64,000 bases of DNA from Toxonevra muliebris (GCA_963691655.1 OY829329.1:20474708-20538707); one strand, 5' to 3'; numbered from the stretch's first letter, positions 22,371-32,875 are shown. Notes: a model not told the origin generated them from the sequence alone. Numbers and translations are program-made.

Positions 22371-22874
22371 TAACGCTCGTATCTTTTTTCGGGCAAAAAA
22401 CTGTATATTTCCACCAAAAATTTTTAAAAAACTGTAAATCGATCTGAAAAAAACTGTATATTTCGCGGTATGAATTTTTTTCAATGAAAATTAACAAAAA
22501 AGGCAATTTATCCCTCATCAAAATCGTCTTCGTTCTGTATTTTCATATCTCCTTCCGTAGTTGTATAGAATTTGTGCTTGGAAGAAATTTAACAAAGCAA
22601 TTCCGGTTTTACTATGAGGTATTTAAAGAAATCAACGCATGCATATTTCAAGTTACATTTGACGATAAGAATCGCCTTTAATGTTTCCACTTCTTTGAAA
22701 AGTATACTCGTAACGAGTTGCCAGACGTTTTGCATTGCGATTGATAAATCTGAATTTCCTAGCTTTCAAAAATTTTATTTTTTTTTTCTTAGTATAAACG
22801 CGGTATTTAGGTAAAAAATGCGGTATGCGGTTTTAGAGTTGAAAAAACTGTATACTGTATAGATACGAGCGTTA
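22371..22874. mobile_element. Non-autonomous DNA transposon (MITE, 504 bp) with 8-bp target duplication
   Basis: Perfect 14-bp terminal inverted repeats: TAACGCTCGTATCT at 22371-22384 and its complement at 22861-22874. Flanking direct 8-mers CTCATACG at 22363-22370 and 22875-22882 are identical. Inside, the word AAAAAACTGTA recurs near both ends (about 22397, 22427, 22449 and 22844), like subterminal transposase-binding repeats. The two frames within (22484-22681, 22614-22814) have no transposase motif. An 8-bp duplication suits hAT or P superfamily; the TIR does not begin with the usual CA of hAT, so the superfamily is left open. Confidence 0.88.
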
Positions 22875-23118
22875 CTCATACGCCATGGTGAACAAAAAAC
22901 TTGGATTAAGTTGAGTAAACCATATCAACAGCAGGCTGCTTGACTATCAGGAAATATAAAAGAGTGCACGCATTGCTTTGATCCTATGGCAAGTGGCTGT
23001 GTTATTAACTTAACTTGGTTATGGATACCAAAACTCTTGCTTAAAATAGTTTTAATCATTCCCTCTATTACATAAAACTTTTTGTATTCTCCTTCGCCAA
23101 CACCATGCGATTCATATA

Positions 23119-24364
23119 TTGGGAGTATGAATGTATAAACTCGTAATTGTGACTAACTTCATATCTATCATACGCGCCATTTTTTTGTCATTGACAGCTA
23201 TTCTATATCGAAGAGTGCCAAAAATACTATAGGAATTGATCTGTCAAATAATTTTCATAATTTTACAAAAGTGTTTTACTATAGCTGAAAATGCCGAATT
23301 TCGTGCCAACAAAACAATATTTGCGGGAAGTTTTAATTTGCTTCTTCCATTTAAAGAAAAACGCAACTGAAGCACATCGTTTACTCACTGAAGCTTATCC
23401 TGACTGTGCTTTAGACGTTAGAATGTGTCAGGTGTGGTTTGCCCGTTTCAAAAGTGGTGATTTTGATGTTGAAGATGTTGCCCGAAAATGTTCGAAGATG
23501 AAGAATTGAAGGCATTACTCGAAGAAGATTCAGGTCAAATGCAACAAGAACTTGCAGAATCTCTAGGAGTTGATTAATCCACCATTGCTAAACGATTAAA
23601 AGCATTGGGAATGATTCAAAAGCAAGGAAATTGGATGCCGTACGAATTGAAGCCGCGAACTGCTGATTGAACGACAGAAAAGAAAGGGTTTTCTGCATCG
23701 TATTGTTACTGGCGATGAAAAGTGGATACGTTACGATAACCCAAAGCGTAAAAAATTACGGTGACCGCCCGGACATGCATCAACATCAACGGCAAAGCCG
23801 AACATCCATGGATCCAAGCTCATGCTGTGTATTTGGTGGGATATGAAAGGTGTCGTGTATTATGAGCTGTTGAAACCGAATGAAACGATCACTGGCGACC
23901 GCTACCGACTACAATTGATGCGTTTGAGCCGAGCATTAAAGGATAAGAGGCCAGAATATGAGAATTGACACGACGAAGTTATTCCTCAGCACGACAATAC
24001 TCGGCCGCATGTTGCAAGGCAAGTAAAAACATACTTGGAAACGCTGAAATGGGAAGTGCTACCCCACCCTCCGTATTCTCCAGACATTGCTCCTTCTGAT
24101 TACCACTTGTTCTGATCGATGACACATGGCCTGGCTGAACAGCACTTCCGTTCTTTCGAAGAACTCAAGAAATGGGTCGATTCGTGGATAGTCTCAAAAG
24201 ATGAGGAGTTCTTTCGACGCGGAATCCGTATGCTACCAGAAAGATGGGAAAAGGTTGTGGCTAACGATGGACAATACTTTAAAGAATAAATTTATAGTCA
24301 ATTTTTCACAATAAATGTCCAAATTACGAAAAAAAAATACGAGTTTATACATTGATACTCCCAA
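23119..24364 (+). mobile_element. Mariner transposon, copy B (1246 bp, both ends)
   Basis: Ends TTGGGAGTATGAATGTATAA at 23119 and its near-complement (TGATACTCCCAA) ending at 24364. TA at 23117-23118 and 24365-24366. Same family as 17265-18868, opposite orientation, without the SINE. Confidence 0.93.
23291..24289 (+). pseudogene. Mariner (DD34D) transposase, copy B
   Basis: The start ATG at 23291 opens the N-terminal DNA-binding region (LICFFHLKKNATEAHRLLTE), which shifts frame after SGDFDVED near 23470. The next frame includes QELAESLGVD, then a TAA, then TIAKRLKALGMIQ. Relative to copy A about 30 bp are missing after ELKPR near 23655, causing another shift. The catalytic core survives: IVTGDEKWIRYDNPKRKK (first Asp), a TGA at 23762-23764 shared with copy A, WWDMKGVVYYELLKPNETIT, a TGA in the segment after RPEYEN, QHDNTRPHVARQVKTY (second Asp), PPYSPDIAPSDYHLF (third Asp, D34D spacing) and another stop. 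The terminus WEKVVANDGQYFKE ends with TAA at 24287-24289. Residue choice resembles mauritiana-type mariners, but the subfamily is not assigned. Inactive. Confidence 0.9.
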
Positions 24365-24366
24365 TA

Positions 24367-26040
24367 CTATTTGCTATTGATAGGGGCTGGGATTGAGGAT
24401 AAGCATTTTTCAGAAGCACACATTAATTGAAAACATCACAGAACTCAATATTTATCATATTGTAATGCTTAAAAGCATAACATTTTGTTTTAAAGAAAAA
24501 AAATTAGCCTTATATATAAATTGTTTAATAATAAAATATATTTTATTCTTAAACAAAATATTCAATGGAAAAACAATATTTTAATTTCAAATATTTTTCA
24601 TGTGGTTGATATATACTTGAAATGCTCAGAAAATAATTTGACGACTGAAGCCAAATGGAGTTTGAGAGCGTTGATTTTCAAACCTTAAAATCGAGCAAAG
24701 TCACGTGACGTCTCAAAATTTTGAATATATAATTAACAGAAATTGAATCAATAGGGATGAGGATTTTATAAAATATTTTTTTTACACTTTACCGTATTTT
24801 CATTGATATAGATTGTTGAAATTAGGGAACTATCACAAAGATTACTGATGAGGAACCGTAACGGGCTCCGGACAATTATCTGATCTGCTAGTTATCTGAG
24901 TTTTTGGACATTCTTCTGGCATTATTGTTCATTTAAAACTAATTAATTTTGAATAATTAATTCATTATCATTCTCCATCCCTCACAAAAACGATTTTCAA
25001 TGGAACTTACTTAGCTCTCAGTTAATTTTTTTTAATGTAAAATTCAAACCAAAAGCTGTTCCACTTTAGACACATAAATAGAAATCATCATCGTATAATC
25101 AAATAAACTAATTGCATATCACAATAATGCCACATTTGTTATATGGAATTTCCATTACCTTTTTGTTCTAAGCAAATCCTTTTTTCATTGTTTCCTGTGC
25201 AAACATAAAGACACTTTCGGAAACACATACATACGTGCATATGCAGCATACCTTTATTCATTGCACACACATATACAACACATACATACATACCTACAAT
25301 ATTGCAGAATTTTGTAATTGTGTTCATTTAAGTGCAAAATGTATACGACTCAGCTGCAAGGTGAAATTTTGATAAGAAACTGCTATGAAGGTATGATTTG
25401 CAAACACTTTTATGCCAAAATAAGTATGTGATGGCAGGAAATAATAACTTAGTAGTTACATAGTTACAACAGTTAGTTAGTTAGTTAGTAGGTATTTATG
25501 AGCTTAGTTCTACATATACTTAGAGACAGAAAGAGGGAAAGAGAAAGAGAGAGTGAAAAGTGAATATGAAATGTGAAGTGTTTATGACAGCACAGTGCTC
25601 TTGTTGTTGGCTGTGAATTTAGGTTTTAAGCATAACATTTTGAAACAATACATTTCGTATTTCTCAGAAAATTGACATATTTGTTTTGTCATGCATATAC
25701 ACAAAGCAATTAACCAAATGCTATTAAATTGTAAATGGGAAATTGTAAATGAGAGGAGAAGAGAAATGTGAAGAGTGTAAATATTGCCATACTTTGTATT
25801 TGTCTATTGCCTATTGAGAATATCTACCTATGTAAGAAAGTATTACTTATTTGAAGAGTTAGTGTGAATTTTGTGAACTTATATATTATAACGAAGCGTC
25901 TTTATAACTGAAATTTATTGCTTTTTTTATTATTATTTACTTGCATTCTGAATTTATGCACTTATGTTTAATTTTCTATTCTTAGTTTTTCTTTACTTAT
26001 ATTCTACTTAAGTTATTCACCATAACTAATATCTAGCACA
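24367..26040. other. AT-rich stretch without recognised genes
   Basis: Frames at 24393-24584 and 25139-25327 are AT-driven or built on CATA/TACA runs. There is a short tandem TTAG run at 25467-25490 and a GA-rich run at 25525-25560. Nothing else recognised. Confidence 0.45.
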
Positions 26041-26240
26041 CACACAGTCATCACGGTTACCCACATCAATATCTCACAACACAAACTCACCACATCACTC
26101 GCTGATACACACAGTCATCACGGTTACCCACATCAATATCTCACAACACAAACTCACCACACTGATCGGTGATACACACACACTCAAGCATCACTGTTCC
26201 TCACCTCAGTTCATCACAACTGCAGAACAATCACATCAGT
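26041..26240 (+). repeat. 67-bp tandem repeat, two clean units and a degenerate third
   Basis: Units start CACACAGTCATCACGGTTAC at 26041 and 26108. They share the next ~50 bases almost perfectly, and differ at the end (ATCACTCGCTGATA versus CTGATCGGTGATA). A third, weaker unit follows from about 26175 (CATCACTGTTCCTCACCTCA). Strikingly CA-rich on the plus strand. Confidence 0.8.
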
Positions 26241-26299
26241 ACGACAGTGACTGTGATCGTGTGTGGTCATTCATCAGTGCAAGATGATGACCATACAGA

Positions 26300-26790
26300 C
26301 ATCACACTGTTGTAGGTGGCTGTATCGCAAGTAGTTACTACATCGTTGGCAACCACCTACAAACATCGCTGTCACACTCACGACGGTGACACAAGTGTGC
26401 GCCTGGTCGTAGAGAGTGGGAACTGCTGGCCCCTTTCCCCTCAGACGCCCTGCACCTTCCACCGTCACCAACACCATTAAACAATCCACGGTGCCTCATC
26501 GATATAAAAGGTCGATGCACAGAGTCTATCGAGGAGTTTGTCCGGAGAAGTCTATGCGGGAAGTCTATCCAAAGTCTGTCAGGAGTCTGGCCACGCGCTC
26601 GATCAGGTGCTACAGTTAACCTGCGGTCGTTCTATTATCTACTAGTAATCTTTTTTTATTCAAATTGTTGAGTTATTTTGCAACACAATAAATTAATTAA
26701 TTATAACGTTTCGGAAAAACTAGAGTTTATTTTAATTGGCTGGATTACTGGAATCCGCTGAGGTTACCCCGGAAATTGTACGTTTTAATA
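26300..26790 (+). promoter_or_regulatory. Promoter-like or solo-LTR-like block
   Basis: This block is clearly less AT-rich than its surroundings. It contains a TATA-like GATATAAAAG at 26500-26509, followed by five AGTCT words between 26522 and 26587. An AATAAA lies at 26687-26692, and a partly conserved-looking block TTACCCCGGAAATTG at 26764-26778. An imperfect hairpin lies at the start: TGTAGGTGGCTG (26313-26324) against CAACCACCTACA (26350-26361). Order TATA, then AATAAA about 180 bp on, is what an LTR would show. I could not find terminal TG...CA with a target duplication, nor a primer-binding site, so it remains a candidate. Overlapping small frames (26274-26489, 26416-26619) are not convincing genes. 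Confidence 0.3.
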
Positions 26791-26799
26791 TCTATCTAT

Positions 26800-28250
26800 A
26801 CCTGAAATAGTTTCAGTGAATATTGAACTCACTTGAATTTGTCAAACTTGCATACAGGTTGTGATCAGCTTGAAAGTTATATTTACGTTTCTTATGTAGT
26901 TTTAAAAATCGTAATGAGCTTTAACGATTTCAGTAATCATTGCTTCTTTCTATTCAGTAATAAAGTAATTTGCATTTATTTTATTAAATAACTAACGAAA
27001 AAATACCCAGCGTTGTTCGGGTCAGTCGTATTGACAACCTTAACTACCTTTTCGCGGATTCCATATATGCAAATTTTGTGCCATTAGAAACATAAATATC
27101 ATGTAAGAGATTATTAAGTTCCTTTATTCTAAATTTTATAGAATTTCATTCAAAAACCTTTATATTATCTTGACAAACATTTCTTTATTGATTTTGATTA
27201 AAGAAAACACTCAACAATTGCAGATTTTATCAATAAAGTCGTTTTTTTTGTTTGTTTATTATTAATGCTACTTGTTGTTGTTTTTTTTTTTTTCTTATAC
27301 TTAAAAGCGTTTGACCTGTTTCTTTTATTATCTTAAACTTTATCAATTGCCTTTTCAATGCAATTCAATATTAATCTGAATTGATATTTATATTTTAATG
27401 CTGACATTTTTTTAATGAATTTTTGTGTTGATTACAAAGACTCCTCTGATTTGAGTACAATAATCTTAAATAGCATTATCCAAAAGTTTATGTGTATATA
27501 TGTAGTATATATTAGTAGTATTATAAGATGTTTCCCTTTGTACATACTAATTAATTCTAAGTAACTTTCAAATAATCTATAAATTATCTTGAGAGTGAAT
27601 AGTTGGAGGTAATTAATGGAATCTGTTATAAATTTTCATAAATCAATTATACTTACATACGTACATACATCCCATAAATTCTTTGAATGTAAGCAATTAA
27701 TTAATTATGTACTTATCGAAATTCCTTTAGGACTTATTGAATCTATGCAGAGATACAATTGAAATAAAATCTGTTTGGAAAACAATAATTGAAAACACAA
27801 CAACCAATAAACAATCTATAGTAATCAATAATACAAATCTATGAATGTGCATATGTATGTGTGTTTATTATTGTCTTGCATGTCGAACAAAGGAAGCAAC
27901 ACCCAATTAGAGATCAAATGTCAAGCTATCATTATTACATGCTTCAAATACTAGTTTGTAACTAAGCATGTTAGTGATTTTTATGTTAGTGTGTATGTAG
28001 CATATAATTGCATATACTGTTAGTTTATAATGTTTATATACATATGCATGTGTATGCAGACTAACCTCAGAGGAAATTATGCAAAATTGAGACAAATACA
28101 AAATAATTCCAATCAAATATTAAAACGATTGAGTAATGCAGAGAGATTGTTGTGATGAAGGTAAAAACAGTTTGAGTTATAAGTGTAGTGGGTATTTGTA
28201 ATATATAATTCTTTTATTTTTAAAATTAATTCATTGCTAATTTCGTATTT
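26800..28250. other. AT-rich stretch without recognised genes
   Basis: Poly(T) runs at 27240-27295; TACA/TATG runs near 27655 and 28040. No coding motif on either strand. Confidence 0.5.
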
Positions 28251-28295
28251 AAATACGGAAGTTGTGAAATCAGTTCAACATGTCGTATGAGTGAT
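28251..28295 (+). repeat. 45-bp direct repeat, left copy
   Basis: AAATACGGAAGTTGTGAAAT begins the unit, which ends TGTCGTATGAGTGAT. It matches 33140-33184 at 43 of 45 positions in the same orientation. The two copies bracket the Harbinger-derived block. Flanking bases outside the 45 bp are unrelated. Confidence 0.8.
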
Positions 28296-28619
28296 CTTTT
28301 TTTATTTTTTAAATGTTACTGACAACATACAGGCACAAAGTCCTTTTAAATGCAGAGCATTGTGTTGATTGGAAAAGGAAAATAGGTTAATGTGAGGAGG
28401 AATGAGCGGAAAAGTTTCTGTGAATGTTTGTTTTAAATTTGGAAAGGTCATCGCAATCAGGAAAAATATTTGCAGGGAGCTATACGACAGAGGAAACAAC
28501 TATCTCTGTAATGCGTGGTGCGTTGGAATACCGTGTTCACGTGCAATGCGTGAGCTCCACTCGCGGTTCGTGTAACTTTAGAGAACACTCGAACTGGTGG
28601 CATCAAATCGAGCATTTCC

Positions 28620-28870
28620 GCGGAACATCCACTATGAAAATGGATTACAAGAAAAAAAGTTTGAATTTAAAATTAAAAAATTTGGTTTGGAGGAAGAGAA
28701 GGGGAAAAATCAATTAGAACTAAAAAAAAAAAAAAACAATAGAATTGCAAAACTAGTTTGAAATAAAAAAGATTGAGCTTGCGAAGGAGAAAGAGGAAAG
28801 ATTAGAAATTGCAAAATTAAAGCTGGAAAGTGAAGAAAGAATTAAAAGATATGAACTTGAATTGATGAAT
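28620..28870 (+). pseudogene. Harbinger-associated Myb-like protein, C-terminal coiled-coil fragment
   Basis: The plus strand reads, with a break around the poly(A) at 28721-28736, KKFEFKIKKFGLEEEKGKN, then EIKKIELAKEKEERLEIAKL followed by KLESEERIKRYELELMNAK and a TAA at about 28877-28879. This highly charged heptad-rich tail is typical of the SANT/Myb partner proteins encoded by Harbinger elements, which carry the nuclease to its DNA ends. The N-terminal Myb/SANT domain is not recognisable: frames from 28424 onward contain no clear tryptophan repeat. Assignment rests on the coiled coil and on the convergent position next to a Harbinger nuclease. Confidence 0.45.
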
Positions 28871-29089
28871 GCAAAATAAGAAATTTGAGTTTTCAAACTT
28901 CTTTTTTGGCTGAACTTTTTTCTTATGTGGTAAATCATTTGAATTTAAACTTTTTTTTTTTTAATAAAACGAGAATTGATGACTGTTTTAAATGAACTTC
29001 ATGTTATATTTTAAGCTCCTAGAGGCTTGCTATTGTTTTGAACAATTTGAAAAAAAAAAACCTTAACTAAATTCTACTTTGCATTATTT

Positions 29090-29275
29090 TTAGAAGCGCA
29101 CCTTGTTTCCTTCACCTTCACCTTCAGTTGAGGGATTATTTTGATTTTCCTGTTCATCGTCCTCATAATTTTCATCACAATAATCTTCTTCAAATGTTTT
29201 TTATTGCTGAATTATTAGAATGTTATGCAATATTCCACAAAGAAGAAACCAGCAACACGTTGATTTGATAGAAGA
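29090..29275 (-). pseudogene. PIF/Harbinger transposase, C-terminal fragment
   Basis: The minus strand reads TCCWFLLCGILHNILIIQQ (about 29255-29200), the conserved C-terminal helix of DDE_4-type Harbinger nucleases whose usual form is CCVLHN. After an in-frame stop it reads FEEDYCDENYEDDEQENQNN and an acidic tail ending KVRF with TAA at 29090-29092. The acidic tail is normal for the family. The segment carrying the last catalytic acidic residue, which should sit between 30779 and here, is missing, apparently lost with the non-LTR insertion. Confidence 0.7.
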
Positions 29276-29292
29276 GTTATTTTTTATTTACA

Positions 29293-29365
29293 CCTTTTGG
29301 GATTTGAACCTGAGGCAGCTGGGACTCCAGTCTAGCACTCTACCATTAGGCCACCGAGATTCTAT
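29293..29365 (-). tRNA. Degenerate tRNA-like sequence (pseudo-tRNA or SINE head)
   Basis: On the minus strand: TCTCGGTGG, box A TGGCCTAATGG, a D-arm-like GGTAGAGTGC, an anticodon arm CTAGA-CTGGAGT-CCCAG (loop would give GGA; two of five stem pairs are broken by C for T), then box B GGTTCAAATCC. Acceptor and T stems are poor, so it is not a functional tRNA. An A-rich run (TAAATAAAAAATAA) follows its 3' end. It lies about 20 bases from the truncated 5' end of the neighbouring non-LTR element. Confidence 0.5.
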
Positions 29366-29370
29366 GATAA

Positions 29371-30723
29371 TGCACACATAACTGCAATATTAAAAGGTAC
29401 ACAAATCGATGAAATCCCAATCCATAAAGGCGTTCTCCAGGGGGACCCACTAAGCCCACTCCTTTTTAGTTTATTCCTTGCAGACCTAAATGATCACTTG
29501 GAAATTCCAAATGTGGAAGGAATTTACGTGGATAATCTGCATATTCATTCTCTACTCTACGCTGACGACCTGATTCTTCTAGCTGACAGACCTACAAGTC
29601 TCCAAAAGGCCCTAGACGCCCTGAAAATGTTCTGTACTAGTAATAATCTCACAGTGAATGCCAATAAATCCAAAGTCATTATCTTCAAGGCGGCAGGTAG
29701 AATTGCAAGAAATCTGCGTTTTAAGTTCGATCATACGGAATCGGAACTAGTCAAAGAGTACACTTATCTGGGTATACCATTCTGTAGTTCTGGGTTATTC
29801 CTCAATACCACCAAACAAATGCTGACTAAAGCGAACTCCGCAATGTCACAAGTTAAACATATTCTCATTAAAATCAAAATGCAATCACATAGCTCCCGGG
29901 TTTACCTCTTCAACAGTCTTATATTAAGTGTTTTGTTATATGGATCGGAAGTTTGGGCTCTGAACTACCCAGACTGCTAAGAAAAGACGCAAACTAGGTT
30001 TTTTAAGTCATTGTACTTTCTAGACCAATCTACGCCAAATTACATTGTTCGAAGAGAATTCATGCTGTCAACAGAGCCATCAAACTATTATGTAAAATTT
30101 TAAGCATGGATGTGAATAGATACTCTAAAAGATGTCTACTTTCTCTAATCAAATTAGATGCATCTGCTGCAAACATTACGAAGTACAACTGGTTTTCGTT
30201 ATCAAAAAACTACCTCTGCCAGGTGAATAAAGAACATCATCTGGCTAACGCTAATCCTCATACTTTCCAGCGAGAGCTGAACACAATCACTTTTGACCTT
30301 AGTAATTTCTACAATAATATGGACACCAATCTAATCATGAGCTCTAACTATGTTCCAAACTACAAATTTTTAGGAACTGGTTCGTTAACTAGCATCAACG
30401 CTCCAATTCAGAAGGTTAGACTTGCTTTTCAATTACGAACAGCAAACTCCAGATGTTTTGTTTTAACCATTAATAACATGTCTCATAGAATTAATCCAAA
30501 TTACACCTGTTCTATTTGTAACATGGCAGAAGAAGAAACCCTCTTTCACATTATATGTAAATGTCCCATATACGAGGAATACCGAACTCGCTTTCTGAAA
30601 AAACATTTTACTCCAAATCAAATCCCACTAAACATCGTCAACAAAGCTCAATTAAATGATTTGTATCACTATTTTGTATATACCTTAAATTTAAATCATT
30701 TATTTGCAAAAACTAAATATTAG
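29371..30723 (+). pseudogene. Non-LTR reverse transcriptase, C-terminal two-thirds
   Basis: The open frame before 29498 already reads IHKGVLQGDPLSPLLFSLFL, followed by HSLLYADDLILLADRPTSLQ, with the catalytic YADD. Next come NNLTVNANKSKVIIF and VKEYTYLGIPFCSSGLFLNT (palm end), then LFNSLILSVLLYGSEVWAL (thumb). A TAA at 29978-29980 and a frameshift near 30095 are the only lesions. The last frame (30106-30723) carries IQKVRLAFQLRTANSRCFVL and a C-terminal zinc-binding motif, YTCSICNMAEEETLFHIICK, then CPIYEEYR, a Cys-Cys-His-Cys arrangement common at non-LTR C-termini. There is no RNase H domain. The clade is not assigned. Low damage suggests a relatively young copy. Confidence 0.85.
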
Positions 30724-30733
30724 CCTTATACTG

Positions 30734-30761
<28 letters not shown>
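29371..30761 (+). mobile_element. 5'-truncated non-LTR retrotransposon with poly(A) tail
   Basis: Starts inside the reverse transcriptase palm, runs to a stop at 30721-30723, and ends in a 25-base poly(A) at 30737-30761. 5' truncation plus poly(A) is the usual product of incomplete target-primed reverse transcription. It sits inside the Harbinger element and is therefore younger than it. A clear target duplication was not found. Confidence 0.85.
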
Positions 30762-30764
<3 letters not shown>

Positions 30765-30778
30765 TATATCTTACGTAC

Positions 30779-31486
30779 TTATAAGCCAATCATTGTCATA
30801 TAATATAATAAAAATTTTTTATTTGAATTTTCAGCTCTTTCAAAGTATTCTTTTAGCAAAGCTCTGTCCAAATTATAACGTTGGTCTGAAGTTCTAGTCA
30901 GTTTATATGCACTATCACGCGGCAGCCATTCATCTCCCGTAAAAAATTCTTTGGCTTTTAAGAATAAATTGAAATTATTAAAGATTCGTGGATCGTGCAC
31001 ACTTCCTGGGTAGCCCAACACCATATGACAAATACAAAGCTTGTGATCGCAAACAGCTTGAACTTTAATAGAATAAATATTCTCTAAATTCCTCTAAAGG
31101 AATTCCGGCCAGTTTAATTTCCATGCCATCAACATAGCCGATACAATGCGGCAATTCATGACACGTTTCGAAAACTAAAGCTCGATGTTCAGATGTATTT
31201 GGCCAGTGGATAAACTTATTCTTCATTTTTAGAATTGCTTTGAAAATTCTGTTTGTAATGATCTATTGAGATATGCACAAAAATGCACAACAGCATTCTA
31301 TAAATATTATTTGCCACATGACTCGTCCCGCCTTTACCGATACCAAATAAATAAACATTAATTTTGGAGATTGACGAACCTTCTCCACTTGAACCAAATC
31401 GGTAAAGTACAATTAAAATTTGCATTTGTACGGGAAACTGCCTGCAGGAGCGCGGTCCTTGAAAATTTTCATTATCTTTTTCATAT
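30779..31486 (-). pseudogene. PIF/Harbinger transposase, central catalytic part
   Basis: Read downward from 31486: FPVQMQILIVLYRFGSSGEG (helix-turn-helix start, about 31445-31385), LFGIGKGGTSHVANNIYRML (about 31350-31295), KNKFIHWPNTSEHRALVFET (about 31226-31170), then PHCIGYVDGMEIKLAGIP (first catalytic Asp, about 31150-31100). After a frameshift come SIKVQAVCDHKLCICHMVLG (about 31070-31015) and YPGSVHDPRIFNNFNLF (second catalytic Asp), then GDEWLPRDSAYKLTRTSDQR and NLDRALLKEYFERA before the frame decays at 30779. This is the DDE_4 nuclease fold of PIF/Harbinger transposases. Two frameshifts are visible. The 3' continuation lies beyond the non-LTR insertion. Confidence 0.85.
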
Positions 31487-31487
31487 A

Positions 31488-32598
31488 CAGGGTGACAATC
31501 GTAAAGTGACGCACTCATTTCAGCAGTTATTTTCAAAAGGACGTACTTCCATTAAGTACAATTAAGTGTTAACATTGCTGAATATATAAGCATTCATTTG
31601 AAGCCCACCTCATTCAATATAACCTCCTTTAGCCTGCACACATGCCTTCAATCAATCCGGAAATCGTAGGACTGGGGAGTATGGTGGCCATTCTTGAGAT
31701 GTTATGAATCCAGAAAAATTGTCTTTTATCCATGTTTGCGTTAATTTTGCCATGTGGGAAGGTGCAGAATCTTGCTGGAAAGTCCAGTTTTCATTTCCAA
31801 ATGTATCTTGGGCCCAGGGAAGAACATGTTCATTTAAAATGCTCCGATAAACAACCTGGTCAATTTTAACACCCTCTTCAACGAATATTAGAGGGGTTCT
31901 GGCATTAACGGAAACTCCAGCCCATACCATAACGGAAGCTGGCTTTTGAACTCGGCCAACAGTCCTATTTTGTTGCGATGATGATTTTAGCCACATTCGG
32001 TCATTTTGCGCATTGAAATGTTGTTCAACTGTGAAAATTTTTTCATCTGTAAACAAGATATTTTCAACATTTTTTAACACGGAGGAGCGTAGCAACGCCT
32101 TGCATCTTTGCAGTCGCAAATCTTTCTTTTTTTTGTGTCAGATCTTGAGCTTTTCGGAGCTTGTACGGCTTAAGATTAAGCTTTGATTTTGCAATGATTC
32201 GCACTGTTTCACGGTTTACTCCCACTTCCTTAGCGATTTTTCTCATTGAGCGCCTTGGATTTCGCTTGATTCGTTTACGAATTTTTTCTGTTAAACCAGT
32301 AGTGGCAACTGTTGAAAATTTTCCCCGGTCTCTATCTCCAAAACCCCCAGTTTCATTATATCGAATAATAGCTCGGTCTACCGTACGACTTGACAAATTT
32401 AAAGCCTTTGCAATTTGACGGCTACTATAATTTCCTTGTCCATTTTTATGGAAATTGCAAAATGTAATAACAAAAATTCAAATGAAATTAAAAGCAAAGC
32501 CAACGATGAATGAATTTGCTTTTTAAATTAAAGTAACGGTAAATGGCAAAGCTTGCTGCAGAGTATTAAACTTGCGTCACTTTACAATTGTCACCCTG
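31488..32598 (-). mobile_element. maT-like (DD37D) transposon, copy B, both ends present
   Basis: The left end CAGGGTGACAATCGTAAAGT (31488) and the right end, whose complement begins CAGGGTGACAATTGTAAAGT (32598), are terminal inverted repeats. TA at 31486-31487 and 32599-32600. Harbinger coding sequence stops at one TA and resumes at the other, so this is an insertion into that gene. Interior is 1111 bp, shortened by a 141-bp deletion relative to copy A. Confidence 0.93.
31652..32420 (-). pseudogene. maT-like transposase, copy B, catalytic deletion
   Basis: The N-terminal frame (from about 32420, main part 32396-32064) has helix-turn-helix DNA-binding motifs, including MRKIAKEVGVNRETVRI. The catalytic frame (32119-31652) has NILFTDEKIFTVEQHF (first Asp) and WTFQQDSAPSHMAKL (second Asp). 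It then jumps from WPPYSP to VLRFPD: 47 codons, including the third catalytic Asp, are missing relative to copy A. The junction at about 31673 lies on a shared CTG, so loss by a short-homology event is likely. A CGA-to-TGA change just afterwards ends the frame at 31652. The two frames are offset by an indel near 32110. Inactive on two counts. Confidence 0.88.
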
Positions 32599-32600
32599 TA

Positions 32601-32875
32601 CATTCTCATACATATTTGAAAACTTATCCAGCTGACACGAGCAAATTGTCGAAATCTGTTCTCGTCTAAATTTGGCGAAGCATCTATTAGAAAGCCTTGA
32701 GATTTTGGGACGTAATTATGGATAAATGCGTTCCCATATCCAAAGTAAAGTAAAGCAGCTTTGGCGAAACATAAATCTTCAATGATTTTGTCTTCTTTCT
32801 TGCGTTGATTATCTGCAATAAGCTTCCAGTTTTTAATTGACTTAAATATGCATATAAATTACTATAATTTTTTCC
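32601..32875 (-). pseudogene. PIF/Harbinger transposase, N-terminal part
   Basis: An uninterrupted minus-strand frame reads NWKLIADNQRKKEDKIIEDL, CFAKAALLYFGYGNAFIHNY, PKSQGFLIDASPNLDENRFR and QFARVSWISFQICMRM, ending exactly at the TA where the maT-like copy B begins. The LDENRFRQFARVS motif is the conserved segment preceding the helix-turn-helix of Harbinger transposases; the next residues continue at 31486 on the other side of the insertion. Upstream stops lie at about 32876. Confidence 0.82.

Noticed and set aside
26274..26619. Overlapping frames on both strands around 26400
   Set aside because: They are open because the patch is less AT-rich; no motif, and they overlap the promoter/LTR-like block.
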